From contig CANQQB010000015.1 in the NCBI GenBank assembly GCA_947625845.1, positions 1 to 39,405 on the forward strand: 39,405 nucleotides of DNA, read 5' to 3'. Positions 1 to 10,846 of this stretch are shown piece after piece. Every line of letters begins with the position of its first letter. The stretch's first letter is position 1. A program made the translations under genes and the position numbers. The notes beneath the pieces are model-generated. The model had not been told where the DNA came from. It made no database searches and saw only the letters and a program-made list of their open reading frames with translations. This DNA is from an uncultured Oscillospiraceae bacterium (GTDB lineage: Bacteria > Bacillota > Clostridia > Oscillospirales > Oscillospiraceae).

Positions 1-91
1 AAAGACATATCTCATATTTCCCTTGCATTTTGCAATCAGTGAAATCAATTTTGATTGCAAAGGAAAAAGTGAACTTTCCGGCAGAGAAAGC

Positions 92-122
92 AAAAAGCCG
101 AAAACCTGTGATTTCAAGGCTT
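92..122 (-). terminator. Possible terminator after tRNA-Arg
   Basis: On the minus strand, downstream of the tRNA, AAGCC pairs with GGCTT and is followed by a short T run. The stem is only five base pairs with a long loop, so this is a weak call. A separate 10-bp inverted repeat (TTTGCAATCA at 29-38 with TGATTGCAAA at 52-61) lies just beyond and has no T tract. Confidence 0.3.
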
Positions 123-135
123 CCAGCTTTTCGAT

Positions 136-212
136 TGGCACCCCAGAGGGGATTCGAACCTCCGACCTACCGCTTAGGAGGCGGTCGCTCTATCCTGCTG
201 AGCTACTGGGGC
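136..212 (-). tRNA. tRNA-Arg (anticodon CCT)
   Basis: The minus strand folds as a full cloverleaf. The acceptor arm GCCCCAG pairs with CTGGGGT (first pair G-U), the discriminator is G, and the 3' CCA is encoded. The anticodon loop CTCCTAA gives anticodon CCT, which reads AGG arginine codons. The T arm carries the usual GGTTCGAATCC. The gene lies 26 bases past the terminator hairpin of the ATPase operon and has its own promoter. Confidence 0.97.
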
Positions 213-224
213 ACGTGCTTTGCT

Positions 225-253
225 ATTGTAATGGAAAACCGGGTCCGTGTCAA
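225..253 (-). promoter_or_regulatory. Promoter of tRNA-Arg
   Basis: On the minus strand TTGACA (253-248), a 17-base spacer and TACAAT (230-225) place the transcription start a few bases before the tRNA 5' end. The -35 hexamer lies in the loop and 3' arm of the terminator hairpin of the upstream ATPase operon, so the end of one unit and the start of the next share the same bases. Confidence 0.65.
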
Positions 254-266
254 GCACGGACCCGGT
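238..266 (-). terminator. Terminator of the V-ATPase operon
   Basis: A perfect 12-bp stem, ACCGGGTCCGTG paired with CACGGACCCGGT, has a 5-base loop and is followed on the minus strand by TTTCC. It lies 19 bases after the stop codon of ntpD. The T tract is short but the stem is very stable. Confidence 0.7.
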
Positions 267-284
267 CGTGTTTCAAACGAAATA

Positions 285-938
285 CTATCTCTCGTAGTGG
301 TGTGCGTCCTGGAGGACCATTTCCTTCACCTTCATGAGCCGGACCTTGGTGGAGGACTCGTTTTCCGCCAGCTTCATGGTGATGTACCGGATGTTCTCCT
401 GCAGCTCCGGGATCATCACGTACTCCAACGCGTTGACCCGGCGGCGGGTCTTCTCGATATCCTCCGCCAGAAGCTGCATGGTCTTCTCCACCTGGGCCAG
501 CTCCAGCATGTCCTCGAACACCGCGTACAAACGGCTCAGCGCGTCGTCCAGCTCGCCGCTGGTCTGGGCAAAGCCGTAGGGGAGCTGCCCGTTCTGGTCG
601 GGCGACTGGCTCGTAAACTCGTAAACCGGCACGTTCACGCTCATGATGTTCTTGTGGTGCACGTCCAGCTCCACCCGCTGCCGGGCGTAGAGCAGGCTCT
701 GCTCCAGCATCTCCGGGCTCATGACGGCGCTGGCCATGCTCATGGCGGCAAAGGCGCCGGACAGCCCCTCGTCCACCTTCTCCCGCAGGACCTTGTTGCG
801 CCGCACGATGTCCATGAACTGGCGCATTTCCTCGTCCCGCTTGTCCTTTAAGAGCTTGTGGCCGCGGGTGGCCGTGCGGAGCCGGCCTTTGAGCTGGTTC
901 AGCACCATCCGGGTCGGGGTCACAGCGCTTTTCGGCAT
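285..938 (-). CDS. ntpD: V-type ATP synthase subunit D (central stalk)
   Basis: This 217-residue protein is the central rotor shaft of the V1 sector. It transmits rotation between the A3B3 catalytic head and the membrane ring. The family's N-terminal signature is visible (PTRMVLNQLKGRL, near residues 8-20), followed by a long heptad-rich helix and a second C-terminal helix (YEFTSQ loop, then ALEYVMIPELQENIRYI). Length and composition match the family. The ATG is preceded by GAGGTGATC. It is the last gene of the operon, 34 bases after ntpB, and is followed directly by a strong hairpin terminator. Confidence 0.95.
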   Translation of the reverse strand: MPKSAVTPTRMVLNQLKGRLRTATRGHKLLKDKRDEEMRQFMDIVRRNKVLREKVDEGLSGAFAAMSMASAVMSPEMLEQSLLYARQRVELDVHHKNIMSVNVPVYEFTSQSPDQNGQLPYGFAQTSGELDDALSRLYAVFEDMLELAQVEKTMQLLAEDIEKTRRRVNALEYVMIPELQENIRYITMKLAENESSTKVRLMKVKEMVLQDAHHYER

Positions 939-972
939 AAGATCACCTCGCTATCGGGCTGTCAAAGCCCGC

Positions 973-2355
973 TCATTCCTCCGCCTTTTTGGGCATATAC
1001 TTCTCGATCTGCTCCACCTTCACGCGCTTCAGCTCGCTGCGGGGCAGCAGGCTCAGAAGCTCCCAGCCCAGGTCCAGCGTCTCGATGATGGACCGGTTGG
1101 TCTGGTTGCCCTGGTTGACGTAGCGCTGCTCGAACTCGTCGGCGAATTTGGCGTACTGCTTGTCGGTCTCGCTCAATGCCGCCTCGCCAAGAATGGTCAT
1201 CAGCTCCTTGGCCTCCTTGCCGGCGGCGTAGGCCGCGAAGAGCTGGTTCATGGTGCCGGCGTGGTCCTCGCGGGTACGGCCCTCGCCCACGCCCTTGTCC
1301 TTCAAACGGCTCAGGCTGGGCAGCACGTCCACCGGGGGCACGATGCCCTTGCGGTGCAGCTCACGGCTCAGGATGATCTGGCCCTCGGTGATGTACCCGG
1401 TCAGGTCGGGGATGGGGTGGGTCTTGTCGTCCTCGGGCATGGTCAGGATGGGGATCATGGTGATGGACCCCTTCTTGCCCACTCGCCGGCCGGCACGTTC
1501 GTACAGCGTCGCCAGGTCGGTGTACATATAGCCGGGATAGCCGCGCCGTCCGGGGACCTCCTTCTTGGCCGCGGAGACCTCGCGCAGGGCCTCGGCGTAG
1601 TTGGTGATGTCGGTCAGGATGACCAGCACGTGCATATCCTTCTCAAAGGCCAGGTACTCGGCCGCCGTCAGGGCCATACGGGGGGTGGAGATACGCTCCA
1701 CGGCGGGGTCGTTGGCCAGGTTGGAGAAGACCACGGTCCTGTCGATGGCGCCGGTGCGGCGGAAGTCGTTGATGAAGTACTCGGATTCCTCGAAGGTGAT
1801 GCCGATGGCGGCGAACACCACGGCGAAGCTCTCGTCGGTGCCAAGCACACGGGCCTGCCGGGCGATCTGGGCGGCCAGGGCCGCATGGGGCAGACCGGAG
1901 CAGGAGAAGATGGGCAGCTTCTGGCCGCGGACCAGGGTGTTCAGTCCGTCGATGGTGGACACGCCGGTCTGGATGAACTCGGCAGGGTAGGCGCGGGCGG
2001 AGGGGTTCATGGGCAGGCCGTTGATGTCCTCATACTTCTCCGGCAAAATGGCGGGGCCGCCGTCGATGGGCTCGCCCATGCCGTTGAAGACCCGTCCCAG
2101 CATGTCCTCGCTGACGCCAAGCTGCAGGGGGTGGCCCAGAAACCGGACCTTGGACCCGGCCAGGTTGATGCCCTGGGCGCTCTCGAAAAGCTGCACCACG
2201 GCCACGTCGCCGTCCACCTCCAGGACCTTGCAGCGGCGCTTTTCCCCGCTGGGCAGCTCGATCTCCGCCAGCTCGTCATAGGTGACGCCCTCCACGTTCT
2301 TGACCATCATCAGAGGGCTTGCTATCTCGCTGATCGTCTGGTATTCGCGGATCAT
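973..2355 (-). CDS. ntpB: V-type ATP synthase subunit B
   Basis: This 460-residue protein is the non-catalytic nucleotide-binding-fold subunit that alternates with subunit A in the V1 hexamer. The characteristic [17 protein letters not shown] segment replaces a true Walker A loop, as is normal for B subunits, and the conserved [22 protein letters not shown] segment follows. It ends in a lysine-rich tail ([10 protein letters not shown]). Its ATG overlaps the ntpA stop by four bases (ATGA), which suggests translational coupling. The length is typical of bacterial V/A-type B subunits. Confidence 0.97.
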   Translation of the reverse strand: MIREYQTISEIASPLMMVKNVEGVTYDELAEIELPSGEKRRCKVLEVDGDVAVVQLFESAQGINLAGSKVRFLGHPLQLGVSEDMLGRVFNGMGEPIDGGPAILPEKYEDINGLPMNPSARAYPAEFIQTGVSTIDGLNTLVRGQKLPIFSCSGLPHAALAAQIARQARVLGTDESFAVVFAAIGITFEESEYFINDFRRTGAIDRTVVFSNLANDPAVERISTPRMALTAAEYLAFEKDMHVLVILTDITNYAEALREVSAAKKEVPGRRGYPGYMYTDLATLYERAGRRVGKKGSITMIPILTMPEDDKTHPIPDLTGYITEGQIILSRELHRKGIVPPVDVLPSLSRLKDKGVGEGRTREDHAGTMNQLFAAYAAGKEAKELMTILGEAALSETDKQYAKFADEFEQRYVNQGNQTNRSIIETLDLGWELLSLLPRSELKRVKVEQIEKYMPKKAEE

Positions 2356-4118
2356 TGGTCCTCACCTCCCGCTGTCAGCTTCTGGATATCGTCTTTCATG
2401 GCCTGTTCGATCTTGGCGTACTCGTCCGCGTACTTATCGGGGGCCACCATCTTGGCACGGCCCACCAGCTCACGGGACGGGATGGTGAACAGGCTGTTCA
2501 GCTCCGCGCCCTTCGCCATCGCGGCGCGGCACAGCTCGTCATAGCGGATGATCATGCCCAGAAGACGGAACTGCTTATCGTAAGACGAATAGGCGTCCTC
2601 GTCCACAAAGGCGTTCTGCTGCAAAAAGTCCTCCCGGAGCATCTTGGCGGTCTCCAGGGTCATCTGGTCGGCGTCGGACAGGCTGTCCCGGCCCACCAGC
2701 TTGACGATCTCGTTCAGGCTCTCCTCCTCCTGCAAAATGGCCATCGCCTTGTCCCGCAGGGCCATGAAGCCGGGGAACTGCTCGTCGTACCAGTCCTTGA
2801 GGGTGTCAACATACAGGCTGTAGGACGTGAGCCAGTTGATGGCGGGGAAGTGTCGGGCGTAGGCCAGGGAGCTGTCCAGCCCCCAGAACACCTTGACGAT
2901 GCGCATGGTGGACTGGCTGACGGGCTCGGAGGTATCGCCGCCGGGAGGGGACACGGCGCCGATGGCGGTGATGGATCCCTGGCGGCTGTCGCTGCCCAGG
3001 CACTCCACCACGCCGGCACGCTCGTAGTACTGGGCCAGACGGCTGGCCAGATACGCGGGGTAGCCCTCCTCGCCGGGCATTTCCTCCAGACGGCCGCTCA
3101 TCTCACGCAAAGCCTCTGCCCAGCGGGAGGTGGAGTCGGCCAGCACGGCCACGTCGTAGCCCATATCCCGGAAGTACTCGGCGATGGTGATGCCGGTGTA
3201 GATGCTGGCCTCGCGGGCTGCCACGGGCATATCGGAGGTGTTGGCGATCAGCACGGTCCGCTGCATCAGGCTCTCCCCGGAGCGGGGGTCCTTCAGCTCG
3301 GGGAACTCCATCAGCACGTCGGTCATCTCGTTGCCGCGCTCGCCGCAGCCGATGTAGACCACGATGTCCACGTCGGACCACTTGGCCAACTGGTGCTGGA
3401 CCACGGTCTTGCCGCTGCCGAAGGGGCCGGGCACGGCGGCCGTGCCGCCTTTGGCGATGGGGAACAGGGTGTCGATGACCCGCTGGCCGCTGTTCATGGG
3501 CCGGCTGGGCATATACTTGTGTTTATAGGGCCGGGCCACGCGCACGGGCCACTTCTGCATCATGGTGACCTTATGCTCGCCGCCCTTGTCGTCCTTCACC
3601 ACGGCCACCGTCTCGTCCACGGTGTACTTGCCGCCGGAGATGGACTTGACCACGCCGGCCACGTCGGGGGGCGTCATGATCTTGTGCAGGATGGCGGTAG
3701 TCTCCTGGACCGTGCCCAGCACGTCGCCGCCCTTGACGATATCCCCGGCCTTGACGGTGGGTTTGAACTCCCACAGCTTTTTCCGGTTCAGGCTGGCCAC
3801 CTCCACGCCTCTGGCGATGGTGTCGCCGGTGGCGTCCCGTATCTCGGTCAGGGGCCGCTGGATGCCGTCGTATATATTGGTCAGAAGCCCCGGCCCCAGC
3901 TCCACGCTCAGGGGCGTGCCGGTGGTCTCCACCTGCGCCCCCGGCCCCAGGCCGGACGTCTCCTCATAGACCTGGATGGAGGCGCTGTCCCCCTTCATCT
4001 GGAGGATCTCGCCGATCAGCCGCTGGCTGCCCACGCGCACCACGTCGGACACGTTGGCGTCCGCCAGGCCGGTGGCCACCACCAGCGGGCCGGAAACTTT
4101 TGTGATCGTTCCGCTCAT
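2352..4118 (-). CDS. ntpA: V-type ATP synthase catalytic subunit A
   Basis: This 588-residue protein is the catalytic ATPase subunit of V1. The Walker A motif GPFGSGKT lies at residues 231-238. The family-specific non-homologous insertion precedes it (about residues 115-190, from [22 protein letters not shown] onward). The Walker B and catalytic region includes [22 protein letters not shown]. The start ATG follows AGAAGG by seven bases. A 53-base gap separates it from the preceding subunit F gene, the longest gap in the operon, whereas subunit B follows with a 4-base overlap. Confidence 0.97.
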   Translation of the reverse strand: MSGTITKVSGPLVVATGLADANVSDVVRVGSQRLIGEILQMKGDSASIQVYEETSGLGPGAQVETTGTPLSVELGPGLLTNIYDGIQRPLTEIRDATGDTIARGVEVASLNRKKLWEFKPTVKAGDIVKGGDVLGTVQETTAILHKIMTPPDVAGVVKSISGGKYTVDETVAVVKDDKGGEHKVTMMQKWPVRVARPYKHKYMPSRPMNSGQRVIDTLFPIAKGGTAAVPGPFGSGKTVVQHQLAKWSDVDIVVYIGCGERGNEMTDVLMEFPELKDPRSGESLMQRTVLIANTSDMPVAAREASIYTGITIAEYFRDMGYDVAVLADSTSRWAEALREMSGRLEEMPGEEGYPAYLASRLAQYYERAGVVECLGSDSRQGSITAIGAVSPPGGDTSEPVSQSTMRIVKVFWGLDSSLAYARHFPAINWLTSYSLYVDTLKDWYDEQFPGFMALRDKAMAILQEEESLNEIVKLVGRDSLSDADQMTLETAKMLREDFLQQNAFVDEDAYSSYDKQFRLLGMIIRYDELCRAAMAKGAELNSLFTIPSRELVGRAKMVAPDKYADEYAKIEQAMKDDIQKLTAGGEDQ

Positions 4119-4171
4119 GCTTCAACCTTCTTTCGGTAAAGATAATCCCAAAGAGGGGGATAATTTACAAA

Positions 4172-4492
4172 TTATAAAATGTTGGCGCCGACGGCTCGTT
4201 CCACGGCCGCCTGGAGCGCCGACTGGCCCAGGCCCAATGACCCGTCCTTGCCGGGTATCAGGATGACCGCCGGGCGGGGCACGTCCTTGAACTTATCGAT
4301 GTCCGCCTTCAAAGGCTCCGCCAGATTTTCCTCCAGGTACACCACGGCGTACTCGTCCGGCTGGTCGGCCTTGGTGATGCGCCGGAATATGTCGTGGGCT
4401 TCCGCCGCCTCCCGTACGGGAAACGTGTCCAGCCCCAGGGCCTTGAACCCGATGACCGTGTCCGGGCTGCCGATGACCGCGATCTTATACAT
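4172..4492 (-). CDS. ntpG: V-type ATP synthase subunit F (NtpG in Enterococcus naming)
   Basis: This 106-residue protein matches the small Rossmann-like central-stalk subunit that binds subunit D. MYKIAVIGSPDTVIGFKALG is the classic N-terminus and the TKADQPDEYAVVYLEENLA region follows. A longer upstream ATG exists, but MYKIAVIG is the family start and overlaps the ntpC stop by eight bases, so I chose it. The gene sits between subunits C and A, as in the Enterococcus hirae ntp operon. Confidence 0.93.
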   Translation of the reverse strand: MYKIAVIGSPDTVIGFKALGLDTFPVREAAEAHDIFRRITKADQPDEYAVVYLEENLAEPLKADIDKFKDVPRPAVILIPGKDGSLGLGQSALQAAVERAVGANIL

Positions 4493-5477
4493 AGCTATCA
4501 CGCAACCTTTCCCGCAGCGTCTCCGGGGCCAGACCGCTCCGCTTGCCCAGCAGGACCATGCGCGCCGCGGTGATCTCCGCCTCCAGGCTGGCAAGATACG
4601 CCACCGCCACCGCCGGGCCGAAGGGCGTCTGCTTGGCGGCGGTCAGGTACTCCGTCAGCACATTGTCGCAGGCCCGCTCGAAGGCCGCCAGCGGCGCGCC
4701 GTCCACGGCCTGCTGTCCCAGCTCCGCGCACTTTGCCAGGGCTCTGTCGTGGAAGACCTCCGTCACGCCCTCGGCATAGGCACGGCACACCCGGTCGGGG
4801 GACACGTTGCCGCCGGCGATCACCGCCGTGCGCAAAAGCCCCTCGTCCATGTGCCCTCTAATGCAGCGCACCGCGCTGCGCAGGTTCGCCACATCGATGG
4901 ACAGGCGCACATAGCCCGTGTAAAAGTCCGTGGAGAGCGTGCCCGTCACGGCCAGCATCTCGGCGAAATAGGCCTTATCCAGCCCCATGTCCGAAAGCTG
5001 GGGGTTGGACGTGCGGGCCAGGGTGGTGCGAGCCTCCCGGATGGCCGAGGCCAGCGCCTCGGGCACGTCCTGCCAACTGTCGGAAGCGTAGGCCTCCGCC
5101 AATACCCTGGGCGGCACCCGGCCGCAGGCGGACAGCAGCCGCTCCCGGTCCCGGGGGGCGGCCTCGCCTTTGACCAGCACCTTGGCGTTGTGGTAATCGT
5201 ATTTGAGGCGGCAGGCGGTCACGATGTCCTTCTCCGGACAGAGCTTTTCAAACTCCGCCAGAAACGCGGCCCGCCGGGCCTGGAAGGCCTCCTCCAACTG
5301 CCCGTCCGTGGCGCCGGATAAATCGGGGAACCCGCACTCGGTCAGCACACGGGCAGCCTCGTCGAAGTCCGCCGCCTCCGCCATCTGTTCCAGCCGCTTT
5401 TGGCCCAGCAGGGAGTTCTCCCTGGCCCGGATGTAGGTGGACAGGAACAGGTATTCAGTATCCTTGACTTTTGACAA
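4485..5477 (-). CDS. ntpC: V-type ATP synthase subunit C (d-type, rotor-ring cap)
   Basis: This 330-residue protein links the central stalk to the c-ring. MSKVKDTEYLFLSTYIRARE and the following helix-rich repeats match the family, including the segment FLAEFEKLCPEKDIV and the C-terminal EAEITAARMVLLGKRSGL. I placed the start at TTG 5477 because AAGGAGG lies seven bases upstream. An ATG at 5531 would extend the protein into the ntpE coding region with no ribosome binding site and a non-homologous tail. Confidence 0.92.
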   Translation of the reverse strand: MSKVKDTEYLFLSTYIRARENSLLGQKRLEQMAEAADFDEAARVLTECGFPDLSGATDGQLEEAFQARRAAFLAEFEKLCPEKDIVTACRLKYDYHNAKVLVKGEAAPRDRERLLSACGRVPPRVLAEAYASDSWQDVPEALASAIREARTTLARTSNPQLSDMGLDKAYFAEMLAVTGTLSTDFYTGYVRLSIDVANLRSAVRCIRGHMDEGLLRTAVIAGGNVSPDRVCRAYAEGVTEVFHDRALAKCAELGQQAVDGAPLAAFERACDNVLTEYLTAAKQTPFGPAVAVAYLASLEAEITAARMVLLGKRSGLAPETLRERLRDSYV

Positions 5478-5523
5478 GAGAAAACCTCCTTGTCTTTTGT
5501 TGCCGGGAGCCGGCCCGGCGCCG

Positions 5524-6123
5524 TCAGCCAAACAGCTCCGCCGCCACCTGGGAGGCCATATTCTCCCGCGCCTGGGCCATCAGCGCCTCCACCGTGCAAT
5601 TGACGGACACGCTGCCCTGCCGGACGATCAGGCCCTTGCCGAAGTCCCCGGCCTGGTCGGCCAGGGTGAGCTTCGCGGTCTTCCCGGCGGCCTTCAGGGC
5701 GGCGTTGGCCCTGTTCACCACGGCCTTGCCGCAGGCGGCCTTGTCGGCGGCGGAGAGCACCAGCTCCTCCGTGCCGGTGACGGCAGCACGTGCGGCCAGG
5801 TTGGCCAGGAACGCCGTGTACTCGTCCCCCTTCATGGCGTTCAGACGCGCCTCGGCCTTGTCGAAGGCGTCCGCCACCAGGGACTGCTTGAAGCCCAGAA
5901 CGCTCTTGCGGGCCTCCATATCGGCGGTCTTGGCCAGGCGCTGGACCCGGTCCTCCGCGGCGGCCACGCCCTGGCGGACCTTCTCCCAGTAGCCCTCCTG
6001 AGCCTTTTTCTCACCCTCGGCCCGGATGGCGTCGCACTGGGTCTTGGTCTCACCGGCGATACGGGCGGCGTCCGCCACGGCGTCCGTCTCAATACGGGCC
6101 GTGATCTTGTCGATGCCGTTCAT
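5524..6123 (-). CDS. ntpE: V-type ATP synthase subunit E (peripheral stalk)
   Basis: This 199-residue protein has the long charged N-terminal helix expected of the peripheral-stalk E subunit (about residues 1-95, rich in Ala, Glu, Lys and Arg), followed by a mixed alpha/beta C-terminal domain that binds the V1 head (VNCTVEALMAQARENMASQVAAELFG at the end). It pairs with the coiled-coil subunit encoded by the first gene of the operon. AAGGAAG precedes the ATG. It lies 20 bases after ntpK and 46 bases before ntpC. Confidence 0.9.
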   Translation of the reverse strand: MNGIDKITARIETDAVADAARIAGETKTQCDAIRAEGEKKAQEGYWEKVRQGVAAAEDRVQRLAKTADMEARKSVLGFKQSLVADAFDKAEARLNAMKGDEYTAFLANLAARAAVTGTEELVLSAADKAACGKAVVNRANAALKAAGKTAKLTLADQAGDFGKGLIVRQGSVSVNCTVEALMAQARENMASQVAAELFG

Positions 6124-6143
6124 AAACGCTTCCTTTCCGGGTC

Positions 6144-8562
<2,419 letters not shown>

Positions 8563-8563
<1 letters not shown>

Positions 8564-8877
8564 CAGCCGTTCACGATCCTTTCCACGATCTTGTCCACGA
8601 CCGCGTCCATCTTCCGCTCGGCACGGGCCTTCATGGCCGCCTGCCGGTTGCGGGTGTTGGACGCCAGCACGCCCGCGTCCTCCTTGGCCTTGTCGTCGGC
8701 CTTGCGGATCAGGTCCTTGACCTCGGCGGCGGCCTTATCGTCGGCTGCGGCGGCCATAGATTTCACCGCGTCCTCGGCCTCCTGGACGCTGCGGCGGGCC
8801 TCCGCCTGCGCGGCGGCACGGATCTGGCGGGCCTTTTCCTCGGCCAGGGCTATGGTATCCAGCGCCTGCAATGACAT
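8563..8877 (-). CDS. ntpF: V-type ATPase peripheral-stalk coiled-coil subunit (G/H, NtpF-like)
   Basis: This 104-residue protein is almost entirely a charged, alanine-rich helix (ALAEEKARQIRAAAQAEARR, then further A/E/K/D heptads), as in the G or H subunit that pairs with subunit E in the peripheral stalk. I chose the ATG at 8877 because GGAGG lies eight bases upstream. A longer frame to 8985 would begin inside the promoter region. Being first in the operon matches ntpF of Enterococcus hirae. The family assignment rests on position and composition more than on motifs. Confidence 0.85.
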
Positions 8878-8956
8878 ATGCGATACACCTCCAAACCTCT
8901 CCGGCTCAGAACTATTGCGGAAAAAATACACAAAATATGGTATTACAACCTTTCTA

Positions 8957-8985
8957 ATAATACACGGACTTTGTGAAACTTGCAA
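8957..8985 (-). promoter_or_regulatory. Promoter of the V-ATPase operon
   Basis: On the minus strand TTGCAA (8985-8980), a 17-base spacer and TATTAT (8962-8957) lie about 80 bases before the ntpF start. The surrounding bases are the only AT-rich stretch between the two flanking GC-rich genes. Confidence 0.55.
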
Positions 8986-9016
8986 CAGTTATTTTCCGGT
9001 TTTGCACAAAAATCTG

Positions 9017-10114
9017 TCACACCCCGGCCAAAGTCTCCCGCGCCTCTTTCCCGGCGCTGCGGGCCAGGGTCTTGATGGCCTCCAGCGCCGCGCCGCGGGT
9101 AGTCTCATCCATGTCCGACACGGAGCGGATGAAGCTTCTGGCCGTGTCGAACCAGTTCTCCTTCATCTCATGCATGGTGCGGAAATTGGTGTCCGTCAGC
9201 AGGGTATAGATCACACCCACGAACTGCTCGAACTGCTCCGGCGTCATGTCCTTTGTCCACTCCCGGACGGTCCCGGCCAGAAACTCGCTGCCGCCGGTCA
9301 CCGTTTCCAGGCACACGAACCCCGGTCCCAGCACCTCCCAGGAGTACACGTCGTGCTGACCCAGGCCGGACTCGGTGCTGTGCACCACCGTGTGGCCCTC
9401 CGGGTGGGCCAGCAGCATGCCCACCACGGAGGACTGGGGCACGAAGGTGTGCAGCCGCGTCACGACGGCCCGGTAGCCGTCCGTTTGCAGCACGTCGTCG
9501 AAAAAACCGGGGCCGTCGTAGTTATACACCCCGTCGATGCGGGCCTGCACGCCGGGGGAACAAAACGCGCCGGCGTAGACCGCCAGGTTGCCGCCTTTCG
9601 AGTGGCCGCACAAAATGAGCCGGCCGGGGACCTTCTCCGCCATGCGCTGCACATACTCCACGGCGCTTTTCTGTCCCGGCACCGGGCAGCGGTAGGACAT
9701 GTCCAGGTCCTCCTTCCAGCCCACCACCGTGTTGTCCGTGCCCCGGAACACGATGGCCGTGCTGTCCGGACCCAGGCGCACGGTGATGGCGGAGAACTGG
9801 GTCTGGATCACGTCGTCCAGCACGCTCTCCTGCATGCCCATTTCCAGCTCCCCAAACCGGCGGGAATCGGCCAGGGCCGGCAAGAGCTCCTCGTCCCGCA
9901 GCCGCCAGCGCTGCTCCGTCCTGAGCGCCTGGTCCGCCAGGGCCGGCGCCGCCAGGGACCTGATGGGCACGAACCCCTCCGGCAGGGGGGAGGCGAAGTA
10001 CTCAAAGGGCACGTAGGAAAACCGCGCCAAAATCATCCCGTCCACCGGGTTAAAGGGCGCCTGGTCCATGGTCAGATCCCCCCGCCAGGCGAGATAGTCA
10101 AACAGATCGGCCAT
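9017..10114 (-). CDS. DUF2974 alpha/beta-hydrolase-like protein
   Basis: This 365-residue protein looks like the DUF2974 family, sometimes described as Mbeg1-like and lipase-related. A nucleophile elbow GHSKGGNLAVYAG (Ser172) and an upstream lipase-type strand IVFRGTDNTVVGWKEDLDMSY (about residues 121-141) are clear. There is no signal peptide, so the protein is likely cytoplasmic. The substrate is unknown. The start is the ATG at 10114, with AAAGGAG 11 bases upstream; a longer frame to 10300 runs back into the next gene. It lies 23 bases downstream of the DUF1643 gene and is probably cotranscribed with it. Confidence 0.8.
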   Translation of the reverse strand: MADLFDYLAWRGDLTMDQAPFNPVDGMILARFSYVPFEYFASPLPEGFVPIRSLAAPALADQALRTEQRWRLRDEELLPALADSRRFGELEMGMQESVLDDVIQTQFSAITVRLGPDSTAIVFRGTDNTVVGWKEDLDMSYRCPVPGQKSAVEYVQRMAEKVPGRLILCGHSKGGNLAVYAGAFCSPGVQARIDGVYNYDGPGFFDDVLQTDGYRAVVTRLHTFVPQSSVVGMLLAHPEGHTVVHSTESGLGQHDVYSWEVLGPGFVCLETVTGGSEFLAGTVREWTKDMTPEQFEQFVGVIYTLLTDTNFRTMHEMKENWFDTARSFIRSVSDMDETTRGAALEAIKTLARSAGKEARETLAGV

Positions 10115-10137
10115 TATGTATAAAGCTCCTTTCCGAT

Positions 10138-10752
10138 TTATAAACAGCTTTCGCAGTACGCCGCCGCGTCGAAGCTGTCCAGCGTGCTGTCTTTTCTCAG
10201 ATACAGCGGATGGTGGGGGTGGCCTTTTTTGCTCCGGGCTCCGGCGGTGTACCACACCGCGCCGTATCGGCGGCCCACGTCGATCATGTCCTGTACGCAC
10301 CGCTTGAGGTACCCCCGCGTCTCGATGACGCTCCCCCAGGCTGCCCAGACCGCCGGGGCCGGTCCCGCGTGGGACAAAACATAGTCGAACGCCGCCATAT
10401 TCTCCCGGTGCAGCCGCTCGTCCATGGTCCTGTCCATGTCCTCGGGACGGGTGGCCCGCTGGGCGTAGACGTTGAACATGACGAAGCTGTCGTAGCCGTT
10501 GTGCGCCGCGATGCGCTGCACGCTCTTGAGGGTGTTGTCCAGGTCATCCGGCGCCGCCGTGGAGGGGTTCACGCCGATGCACACCAGTGGCTTTTCCCCC
10601 CGCGTGCCCAATATATATCGGTATTCGGTGTAAAAATCCGGCACGTACAGCCACTTGTCGGGGTCGTACCCCCCGGACAGGCCGGACCGGGCAAACGCCT
10701 CGTCAAAGCTCAGTATTTCCAGCGCCGCCGTGGGCGCGGACGGGATATGCAC
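10138..10752 (-). CDS. DUF1643 domain protein
   Basis: This protein of about 204 residues carries the DUF1643 signature: LVCIGVNPSTAAPDDLDNTL followed by RIAAHNGYDSFVMFNVYAQR and, later, a VWAAWG strand. The molecular function is not established. I chose the GTG at 10752 because AGGAGG ends seven bases before it; another in-frame GTG nine bases upstream sits too close to the ribosome binding site. Two overlapping TATAAT boxes lie upstream (minus strand, about 10779-10790), but I see no good -35. The region is a divergent promoter shared with the U32 gene. Confidence 0.8.
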   Translation of the reverse strand: MHIPSAPTAALEILSFDEAFARSGLSGGYDPDKWLYVPDFYTEYRYILGTRGEKPLVCIGVNPSTAAPDDLDNTLKSVQRIAAHNGYDSFVMFNVYAQRATRPEDMDRTMDERLHRENMAAFDYVLSHAGPAPAVWAAWGSVIETRGYLKRCVQDMIDVGRRYGAVWYTAGARSKKGHPHHPLYLRKDSTLDSFDAAAYCESCL

Positions 10753-10789
10753 GCCGCTCACCTCCTTTTGGCCTCCTATTATATTATAA

Positions 10790-10818
10790 TTGACAGGGAT
10801 GAAAAAGGGAAGTACAAT
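10790..10818 (+). promoter_or_regulatory. Promoter of the U32-family gene
   Basis: A consensus TTGACA (10790-10795), a 17-base spacer and TACAAT (10813-10818) lie 29 bases before the start codon. The -35 abuts TATAAT-like boxes on the opposite strand that probably serve the DUF1643 gene. Confidence 0.7.
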
Positions 10819-10846
10819 CGGAAAAAACGCGAAGGAGGCGGCGCGG

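Noticed and set aside
29-61. 10-bp inverted repeat at the window start as a terminator
   Set aside because: Neither strand has a T tract after the stem; it is only an inverted repeat.
721-2544. Long plus-strand frame of 607 codons opposite the ATPase genes
   Set aside because: It is the antisense shadow of ntpD/ntpB; composition is low-complexity His/Gly/Leu-rich and there is no ribosome binding site.
2355-4139. Plus-strand frame of 594 codons opposite ntpA
   Set aside because: Shadow frame of the GC-rich ntpA gene, which has all catalytic motifs on the minus strand.
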